From contig JASANC010005355.1 in the NCBI GenBank assembly GCA_030248135.1, forward strand, positions 1-16,370: a DNA stretch of 16,370 nucleotides. Direction: 5' to 3'. Below are positions 1 to 8,900 of the stretch, one piece after another. The notes beneath the pieces are model-generated. The model did not search any database. It was not told where the DNA came from and saw only the letters and a list, made by a program, of their open reading frames with translations. A program made the position numbers and the translations under genes. Each line of letters begins with the position of its first letter. The stretch's first letter is position 1. The stretch is from Theristus sp. LFF4_11 (taxonomy: Eukaryota > Nematoda > Chromadorea > Monhysterida > Xyalidae).

Positions 1-601
1 TGCTTGTCATTTGCACCTCAACACATATACACATTCTATTTCAGTGCATGTATTTCTAGGTACATTGTGCATAGTGTATGTCTATCTTTATCCTTAGCGT
101 GTACACATACATTGTTCAAACAAACAACATGTTCAAAGCATATTGTGGCAGAGCGGTGCGCGGCACTGCTAATCGTCTGTTGTTGTAATCAACGTAATTA
201 AAGCGGTTTTCGTCGCAAACAACATATCCCACAGGTTGGTTGTCTTATTATTATCATGGTTGTTGTCGTAAGCTGCCCCTCTCTAGCACGTTAATTAGAT
301 TTGTGCGTGTATGTATTCTTCACTATATATCGGCTCGTTACCCACACGCACCCTATCTTTGTACTTGCCCTTTGCTGTGCCATTATGGGATGCAAACCGC
401 GATATTTTGACGTTGAAGCACAGCGCTGCGCCTTGATGACGCTAGCAAATTGTGATCCTTGTTGTTTTTATTATTTGTTGTTTGCATGATGTGATATAAT
501 GCTGCTGCTAGCCTTTGACGTCTGTGGCACCGGCTGGTTCGTTATGCTTGTTGAACCATGCACACATAACACGTGTGTTTATATCTTACACTGCTGCGTT
601 T

Positions 602-612
602 TAATTAAATTA
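602..612 (+). promoter_or_regulatory. Candidate P3 homeodomain dimer site
   Basis: The sequence TAATTAAATTA fits TAAT-N3-ATTA, the P3 palindrome bound cooperatively by paired-class homeodomains with glutamine at position 50, which is the class encoded downstream. It lies about 580 bp upstream of the proposed start codon. Seen: the exact match. Inferred: a role in (auto)regulation. Such sites also arise by chance in AT-rich DNA. Confidence 0.3.
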
Positions 613-1122
613 ACAGGCATACACAGGTCATACTGTGTGTCCGCTTGTGAGCTCTGAGAACCCCATACAATCTGATATATGAAACATGGTTCGTTAGCTG
701 TTGTACGTAAGCAGCGCATGTCGTTAATGTGGTGGGCTGTATGGCAGCTGACACGACTTCTGCACTTTACTTGACATATTGGTGCACTTTTGGATTTAGT
801 AAACCATTAGCTTTCTCCTTTCATCATATGAAGAGACCTTCCAAACATTCATTCCACAGGTACACCACCATGCAATGTACACATAGATTTCATGTTTCAG
901 AGAAATGTTTTTTGAAACCGCGCACATTAAGGCTCTTAATTCTTTCATAATCTTAAAACGTTTTTCACTACCATCCTGATATTTGCGTTTGGAGGAGCGA
1001 CAGAAAACTAACAGACGCACAGTTTTTTGCAGCGCGAGTAATAAGTAGAGTGTGACATTATTTACATGTGCGCTGAATCGACATTGCACAAATGGACGTT
1101 AATTAAATCAATAATTTTAAAA

Positions 1123-1133
1123 TTTCATTTCAG
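1123..1133 (+). promoter_or_regulatory. Splice acceptor, possible trans-splice site, of the homeobox gene
   Basis: TTTCATTTCAG is a strong acceptor with no donor that I can pair with it upstream. In a nematode this pattern fits spliced-leader addition, giving a 58-nt 5' UTR before the ATG at 1192. The reading frame stays open from 1134 to the ATG, so an upstream coding exon cannot be excluded. Confidence 0.45.
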
Positions 1134-1191
1134 ATCATCGGACGGGTCGGATATATTGTTTTACAAAATTACTTTGAGACCGGCTGCAAGT

Positions 1192-3912
1192 ATGTCTCTG
1201 GTCGTGAACAACAACGACCTCTTGGCTGGCAACAGTCTACTATTAACGGCTTCGATTGATGAACACCGATCTAGCAAATCGCCGAATGGCGCCATGTCAG
1301 ACGACGGAATGGACGGCAGCTGTTTCGATATCAACGGTCGTCGGAAGCAACGTCGCTATCGGACAACGTTCACAGCGTTTCAGTTGGAAGAGCTCGAGAA
1401 AGTGTTTGCGCGCACTCACTATCCGGATGTGTTCACTCGGTGAGTAATATTGGAAGATACAGTGGGTTTGTTTGTTCTGACAGTCCTAACTGCGAATATC
1501 AATCTTTCAGGGAGGAATTGGCGATGCGAATCCAGCTGACGGAAGCCCGCGTTCAGGTGTGTGTTCATTTTCATATTTGTCAAGCGCGTTTTATTTACTG
1601 TCCAAGTTGACACCAGTTTACTTTATGTTTTCTGATGACCTAATTTTGTGTTCTAAGGTGGGTGGAGTTGGTGGTGTTCGTAATTTAGTCCAACAAATCA
1701 ACCAGCCAAATGGCACATAGCATGTTAAATTTTTAAATTTGTTTATCGTCTTTATATTTAAAAAAACAAATAATTAGAATAATATCACAACTAGCAAACA
1801 CCCATAAATAATATCATTATCATTAAATGTGCTTTTGCGATGCATTTGTCGCGTGTGCGTGTTGTTTGATCAATTAACGCACGTGCTTTGTCAAACTTTC
1901 ATGAATTATTGATAACAGTCTCTATGTTGCAGTAATCCGGCTTGCTGTTATTTGGTGTAAATCATTCATTAGCTGATGAGTAATTGAAACATGCAAAAGT
2001 GAAGTATCGCAGATGTCCAAACTGTAATGAAATCTCGTGTGTGTATCTGTGTGTATGTGTATGAGTAGTTTATCTACATAATATTATTTGCGTCCAAATT
2101 TAGAGCCTCGCGTGTGTGTCTATTTACAACACGCAATTGAAATTTGATTTGCAAATATAATAGAATCAACGCGGAAATTGGCCAGCAAAACCAAATAAGC
2201 TTGGCGCGTGCGCCAAATGTGTCCATGTTTGCCATTTGACATGCAACACAACGCAGAAATGCGATAATCACCGCGACATTCAAGATCGTCATGTTTTCCA
2301 ATTCGTTCTGCGTGTTTTTCAGTATCGCTACTATGCAGAGCACGCGACACATATTGCGGTTTGGGAATTACAGAAAAGCGAAATATATCGTTTTAATGCA
2401 TACAAAAATGCATGTGAATTCATTTTAGCCATACTCCAGTTGATAGGTCGACGTCATTTGCATGTTATGGAGGTTGTTATTTTATTGAAATATTGATAGC
2501 TTGTCAAGCGCGCCATAATCAAATTACGTTGCAGACCAACGCAATAGATAATTCACGCGCAATGAATATGAAATGTCAGTGAGCAGCGCAGTTTTTGCGT
2601 CGAGAAATTTCCCGATGTTCTGTCGTTTCGTTGTTTATCAATGTAAAACGAGTCGTGGAGCTGGTGCAGTGTTACGTCCCTCCTGCTGTTGACACAAAAT
2701 TGCTCATTGTAAGCTGACTTTACCATGCGACCCTGGTGTCCTGTGTTGTAGGGTGTAGGCCGCTATGCTGAATGATTAAATTCATTTAACCGGTCCATCT
2801 ACCAAAATGCAAAGAATCGTGAACAAAACTAAATGCACAATGATGTTAGGGTGATATGTGCCAAGTGACTGCAGGACAGTTGTGGCGTGAGGGAATGTCA
2901 TGTTGGTCGGCTGCAATGAGTAGACACGAAACTGGAGAGACTTTGAGGGAAAATGAAGAGAACAACGCAGAAAAGACAAATGTGAAACAAAACATGCCAT
3001 TCAACATCATTATAGGTTTGGTTCCAAAACCGACGAGCCAAGTGGCGCAAACAGGAGCGCACATCATCGGTGATGTGCCCGTACGGAACGACCGGCTCGC
3101 GCCATCACACCAGTCCACCGGGCACGAGTCCGATATCGTCGTCGAACACGGTCACACAAGGCAACATCAAGTCCATAGCGTCCGCAACACCATCATCCAA
3201 CAACAACGCCAACACTCTACTACGACGACCATCGGCCAGTCTTGCAAGCGGCCACCAGTCAATGTCGACTTCGCTCACCGGATCCTTGAATATCAGTCAT
3301 TTGAACAGTCTGTTAAGCACGACGCCAAACACAGCACCGCCGCTCGGCGTCATCGGCTTCTCATCATCTGATCTGTTGAACACCCTGAACAACGGCATTA
3401 GTCAACCGAAGCCGACGTTGGACATGTCGAGTCTGTTAGCAGCAAAGTCGTCTGCATCAAACCTACAACAACTACTGTATGGTGGTCTGTTGAATAACAA
3501 TAACAATGACACAAGCACACTCACGAACGGCATTGATCTCAACCTGACACCAACAACAACGCCAACCACGGCAACGTCGCAGTCGCCGTTTTTGAGCGGC
3601 TTACCACTGACGTTGGACGCGATGACGCTCGCCGCACTCGGAACTGGAGCCACTGTGACGCCAAGCAACATTTTGATGTCGGCACAGCCTTCTGCCGCGG
3701 CTTTATCGCAGCAGTGGCTACTGTCAGACTATGTACAGCGGTTGGTGACTGCGCAGATGCTGGAGAAAGCCATGTCTAATGTTGTCGCAGCGCAACTCGG
3801 TTTGGACACAAACAGTACACAGGCGTCAGCAACACAAAACGCTGATATTGGTGCTGCGCCAGTACATGACGACGGCGAGACGAAAGCCGAGAACAAAATT
3901 GTTGTTGAATAA
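1192..3912 (+). CDS. alr-1: Aristaless/Arx-type paired-like homeodomain transcription factor (ALR-1-like)
   Basis: Exons 1192-1439, 1511-1556 and 3016-3912 join in phase to give 396 residues. The homeodomain spans about residues 53-112. It starts [20 protein letters not shown] and ends with the recognition helix [16 protein letters not shown], with Gln at homeodomain position 50 and Asn at 51, intact. Intron 1 splits Arg31 of the homeodomain. Intron 2 (1.46 kb) falls between positions 46 and 47, a common paired-class intron site. This combination of residues is what I know from Arx/aristaless/ALR-1. The C-terminal 280 residues are rich in Ser, Thr, Asn and Leu (activation or repression domain), with no recognisable OAR motif. 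There is no paired domain. Family role: nuclear DNA-binding factor in neuronal and appendage patterning. The start was chosen as the first in-frame ATG after the acceptor at 1133; an upstream coding exon is possible. The assignment to alr-1 rather than another paired-like class is very likely but made from memory. Confidence 0.93.
1557..3015 (+). other. Intron 2 of the homeobox gene (1459 nt)
   Basis: The donor GTGTGT follows codon Gln46 of the homeodomain and the acceptor is TTATAG. It is AT-rich with a GT-rich run near 2038-2068. Open frames on both strands here lack recognisable domains. It is long compared with most introns in the window, so it may hold regulatory DNA; nothing specific can be named. 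Confidence 0.85.
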
Positions 3913-3913
3913 A
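3908..3913 (+). terminator. AATAAA overlapping the homeobox stop codon
   Basis: AATAAA overlaps the TAA stop codon (3910-3912). If used, the 3' UTR would be only about 10-25 nt. A second AATAAA at 4379-4384 would give a UTR of about 480 nt and may be the real signal. Confidence 0.35.
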
Positions 3914-4378
3914 GTGTCGAAAATTGATTCTAATCGCTCGGATGGAACCGATTCCTAAAATCATTTCATGACTGTGACATTGTTTGGTGATTACGCTTTT
4001 GAAACTCTTTGTAGATATTTTTACGCTTGTTTTCATTATTGCTTTGCCTGATTTTGGCGTCCATAAGATCTACACTATATCTGTTTCAACTTGGTAAGGT
4101 ATAAGTTGCTAATCAGTTTAGTTGGAAGTTTAGCGATGAATCACCGCTTTTGTGGTTGACTTGTTGAGTTCATTAGTTTGCAGTGATTTTTGCTTAATTT
4201 AATTATACTACAATCGTCGTCACGTGTTGCGGAAATGGTCTCACAGCTTTCTCTGGTGAAATTACTCTGGATTGAAATTCTACAAAGTTATGCGGTGTGT
4301 TCTTTTGTTTCGTTCCAGAAATGTGTACATACTGTATTCTGTTATGCGCGTAGCAATATCATGATTTTATTAACGTGA

Positions 4379-4384
4379 AATAAA
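4379..4384 (+). terminator. Candidate polyadenylation signal AATAAA
   Basis: A canonical hexamer about 470 nt after the homeobox stop codon, followed by an A-run. It is a plausible alternative to the hexamer that overlaps the stop codon. Only RNA 3'-end data can decide. Confidence 0.35.
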
Positions 4385-5199
4385 AAAACCAAATTTTAGA
4401 ATTACATTGCACCGTTTAGACAGTGAAACCCATTCGTGATCTCATTGCTTTTTTATCGCATTTCTTGTTTAGTAATGTAATCAGTTTTTCACATCTCGTT
4501 CCGACCCGTGTGCCGTTCTTGCGTTAGTTATTTAATTTAACTATCATTCGTTATTTTATTTTTAATTTAATTATGTACAACATTGAGATATACAACACTT
4601 GCAAGATACATATTCAAATCTTTACTAGAGATGACCGGTTAATGAAATTACTTTTTGCCGTTCAATTATTGTTTATTGGCGGTTGAACTAGAAAAAATAA
4701 CATGTGCTTTTATGTTGTTATTTATTTGATTTCCATTCGGTTAGTTGAGTAATTGGAACGCATTATCTTAAAGCTCCATTGTTTAAGTTACCGCCATAAT
4801 TGAAGTTTTGTTCATCTTGTTTGGAAAAAAGTGGCATTACTAATAAATTGCGTGAGTCAAGTGTGTCTGTTCAACAGATACCTAATATTAAATTCGTCAT
4901 CTAAACGCGGCAAGCACGTCACGGCAGTTATAAATAAATGGCACAGAAAACGCAATTAAATTATGGGACGTAATTACGTGCATTTCAAGAACAGCTTTCG
5001 AAATTAATTACGATTCGAAATAAACAAATTTAAACACAAAAAGCTATTTTTGTCACAAACAAAATTAGATGCACATGCACCACAGCGGATTCCGTTGTTT
5101 TCCAGTGAAAATTTCTTAAGCATGAACGTATTCTCAGCTCACTCGCTGATAACGCTCATAAATTGACACTGCCGCATGGAAGTGAATTATTATAATGAA

Positions 5200-5213
5200 T
5201 CTAATTAATTAGA
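5200..5213. promoter_or_regulatory. Perfect 14-bp palindrome with a P2-type homeodomain site
   Basis: TCTAATTAATTAGA is its own reverse complement and contains TAAT-TA-ATTA, the P2 arrangement recognised by paired-like homeodomain dimers. It lies between the homeobox gene and the protease gene. Function is inferred only. Confidence 0.3.
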
Positions 5214-5911
5214 CTACAAATAGAGTTGGCGGAGTAAATTAATATTTATGGGCATGGGGTTGATAACAAAAACAAGGGTACTTTGTGCAACTATAAATAA
5301 CTATTATTAATTTGATTTTCACTTGTTGGATATACAAAGTTTGCGTTGGGACTGATAACTTGCAAGTTGCAACAACACAAGTGCATCTACTACATAATTG
5401 AAATTAATATTTTGTTATTAGTTTATCCCGCACAGTTGTCAACGGACATGCACACAGTATGTTGAACAACTTGTTCATTGCAAAACCGTTGCTCAAATAA
5501 AGTTGATGTTGTTGCGATCCTTGACCAGCTAAAAAGCGCACAGAAACCTTGGAATGCATTTTTGGTATTTTTGTCTTTTTTAAGCAATAACATCAAATTG
5601 CAGAAAATATTGAACGCGTTTTTCATTAATTTTTGAAACGATTGTGGGCAGACTGCACTCAAAAATACACTAGAAACATACGTAGAAATGTTAACAAAAG
5701 TACGCCAAACATAAAATACGCGCACATGCAGTTTAAAAAATTAACAAAAAACATTTTGCACTTTCAAAACCACAGCACAGCAAGGGCAGTTGCAGACAGC
5801 AAGACGGTTGCACTCTTGACACTAACGCAGTTAAGTTTGCGTTTGTACGCTCAGCAGCATTTTTTCTTTCGTGTTAATTACGCACACCAATGCTACAAAT
5901 GCTTGTGTGGA

Positions 5912-5928
5912 CATTTTTGCCTTCACAG
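5912..5928 (+). promoter_or_regulatory. Possible (trans-)splice acceptor upstream of the protease gene
   Basis: A T-rich tract ending in CTTCACAG lies 53 nt before the protease ATG at 5982 with no obvious paired donor. In a nematode this would suit spliced-leader addition. Not proven. Confidence 0.35.
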
Positions 5929-5981
5929 TCCGCGTGGTCAAACACAACTAAACCAAAAACATTAAAAAACAAAAGTAAAAA

Positions 5982-8900
5982 ATGGCCAGACCACTGTTAT
6001 CTGTAAATTTCTTTATTTCGGGAGGCTTACTTGTGTTGATACCACAACTCGCGACCTGTGCAACTGGTTTGTCTTCATGTGTTATGTATGTAGTTCGCTA
6101 ATCGAACAAATTTTATTGGTTTTACAGCGCATTGATTAGTCTGAAAATTAACTTTCAATTCAAAAAGTGCAGTATTTGTGATTTGAAGAAGTTGAAAGCA
6201 TGCCACCACTGCAGCCCGCTGCGGCCAAACATCGGCCGACGCACTGTCGCGTCGATTCTTTGTTCGTCATGGTGAGCCGGTGGCGCGGAACGCGTATCCA
6301 TGGATGGCACTGCTGGCGCCACAGTGGGACGTCACCAACTTCACATGCACCGGTGTCATTATCGCCGAATCGTTGGTTTTAACAGCCGCACACTGTTTTC
6401 CGCCAGCGAAAGAGTTTGTCGACTTGTTTTGCAATTCACTGCAAGTGGACACAATCACCGCAGGGCTTCACAACTACTTTTTGAGAGGTGCAAAAAACTG
6501 GCATTGCACTGCAAACGGACACTTCACTAAATGTGAAATAGTTTTTGGCCATTTTTCAGCAATGAATGCGCTCAAAGTAAAAAAAATATGATTTTCGAAA
6601 TCAGCGACTCGAAATGAGTCCGGGTAGGATATATTTCAACTCAATTTGAGAAACTATGCAATCTGGTGCCTATCGGTAAGAAACCAGGGGCGGTATTCTT
6701 AAAAACTCCATCTTAAATGTGGACAGGACAGACTGACAGACGGATTCATTATTAAAGGTGGATAGACTGACAGACTAACTCATGATAAAATGTGGACAGA
6801 CAAACCGACGCAGGCAGATAAACTCAATCATAATTGTCACTCAAAGTTGGAAATATGCAGATATATATTCGGTTTTCTAAAGTAGCTTTTTTAGTCGTAC
6901 TTACTACAATGCTGACGATTTTGGGGTTAACTATTCGATCGTCAACCGGTTGGTTGCATTCGAATTAAATGCATCTTACTGTAGTATGACGCCACCAGTC
7001 GCCACTTAGCCTCAAGACGACTTGAACTTTTTAAAAATGCACCATTGCGCATTGCAAGCTCTTGTGCCTTCCTTTCCTATTTATTATTCATCTCGCAATC
7101 CCGATTCTTGGTGAATAACAAACTTCGATAGTTTCCTGTTTCAGCGAATCACTGGGCATTTACGTTGGCATGCACAACATCACTGATGCAAAGTCAGACA
7201 AATTTTTCTATGAAATCGATTCCGTTTATCAGCATCCGTATTGGACGGGAAAGTCGGACGGACGATACGACATTGCTGTGGTTTGCTGACAAAAAAACCC
7301 TTTTCTGCTACAGTATGTTTGTTTAAACCTGACACTTTTTCGCAGAATACAGAGCTTGCAAAAAAGTAAGAATGAGATCACAGTTACAAGTAAACATATT
7401 TAACCAAAAATAGTCTTTGATTTAAATCCGACACATTCGTTCTTCTCACTGTAATTCAAAGCTTCGGAAAAAATTCAAAAAAGTTACAAGTTTACTGTTC
7501 TGCATTTAGCGAAAAAAGTTACAGGTTCAAAGAAACATATCTTACTACATGTAACTTTCACACCCGCGACACGTGCTCACGAAAATTTTATATCTCTCGG
7601 TTTAATCAAAACACATGTTTTATTTTGAAAATTGAGAATTTTTAAAAACGCAGAAAAACAGCGCGAATGAGACAAAACTGTCGCACCACTTTGCAATTAT
7701 GCAAAACTGATTGATTTTTTCAAAACTTCTTGTTATGCTGTCAAAATTCAAAAGTCCAATCAGGTTCAAACGAAGCGTCGCATCGACGCTGCCGAGTCCG
7801 TCTGTCTGCCGTGTTTATCAGCGCAAACCAAACCGTTCAGTCCAAAAATCGGTCAATCCTGTATGGTGGCTGGCTGGGGCAAAGATCAATGTGAGTTGCT
7901 AAGCTTCTTTTGAACAGTGACTTCAAAAAGCTGTGCTTTGATCTATTTATTGAAGGAAAAGACCACTGATTGGCTAAAGCTTCTCCAACTTCCAGCCAAT
8001 CAGCAAAGTGAATTTTCAAATTATTCTTGCACAGTTGACAAGCCGACCAACGTTCCGATGCGAGCGGACGTTCAGATATTGCAGTGCCAGAAGGAGTGGC
8101 GCGAGTACTACACACCGTCGATACTGTGCGCCGGTCGCAAACACGGCGCCATGCCGTGCGACGTTCGTACAGCAATTATAATAGCACTGTTGAGACATTC
8201 GATTCTGTCACTTTTTCCAAAGATTTTCAGGTGCTGTACACTGTACCGTGAAACACACAAGAGCCTGCAGATGTCGTGTTAATCGAAAGTGTTCGTCTCA
8301 AGACCGAGCACTTTGTGATAACACAATGACAAACAAGACACGCACACGCACGTGTGATGTGTAATAATATCGAAAGTGTGTGTGGCCTAGTGGCATGGAT
8401 GAGCGCGCTGACTTTGGCATCGAATCAATGCGCATCCAATTCAAATGCAAACCAACCCATCATCCTTTCAAAAACCAAACCAAAAAACCAACAAACTGAC
8501 TGAAAACAACAACGGACACAGGGCGACAGCGGCGGTCCGCTGCTGTGCGAGCGCGACGGCGCCCACTACGTTTCGGGCGTGGTCAGTTTCGGCGCGACTG
8601 TTTGCGGCCTCCGCTCGACGGTGTTCACGTCGGTGGCAATGGTGCGCAACTGGATCAGACTCGTCGTCGCCACAAGAGGTCCGTTTCGGTGTGATCGTGC
8701 GCGGTTTGCCTGAAGCAATGAAGACAAATCATCAATCAACCCATTTGTATCATGGTTCTCCGTATTTCGGCTTTGTCAACAACAACAGATGCAGAAGAGG
8801 GGTCATCCGAAACAATGATTTCAATAACGATGGAACAGTAGATACTGTTAGAAAGACAGAGCGGGGCTTGAAGACTCTGAACTTTTTTCGTGGTGAGGGC

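Larger units (their letters stand above)
1..1133. other. Upstream intergenic / possible 5' intron of the homeobox gene
   Basis: I recognise no coding exon on either strand in this stretch. The short open frames lack family motifs and plausible splice context. It is AT-rich and ends in a pyrimidine-rich acceptor (TTTCATTTCAG, ending at 1133), so the last part is either an intron behind an unseen 5' exon or the outron of a trans-spliced message. It contains one perfect paired-class homeodomain dimer site (602-612) and near matches at about 292 and 1098. Promoter position is not visible. Confidence 0.6.
3913..5981. other. Intergenic AT-rich region between the homeobox and protease genes
   Basis: No coding exon is supported on either strand; the longest open frames (4190-4378 +, 5423-5725 -, 5633-5965 +) have no recognisable domain. 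The region contains P3-type TAAT-N3-ATTA sites at 4195-4205 and 4563-4573, a 12-bp palindrome ACGTAATTACGT at 4968-4979, an inverted repeat TTTCGAA/TTCGAAA at 4996-5020 around TTAATTA, and a 14-bp palindrome TCTAATTAATTAGA at 5200-5213. The first part probably includes the homeobox 3' UTR. Confidence 0.7.

Noticed and set aside
796..1089. 97-codon minus-strand open frame upstream of the homeobox gene
   Set aside because: No domain, signal peptide, or splice context recognised; it is compatible with chance.
2856..3371. 171-residue plus-strand open frame overlapping homeobox exon 3
   Set aside because: It reads the end of intron 2 and then the exon in the wrong frame; the frame that encodes [14 protein letters not shown] is the coding one.
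6685..6698. CAGGGGCGGTATTC, resembling a hAT-type transposon terminal repeat
   Set aside because: No inverted partner or 8-bp target duplication was found nearby.
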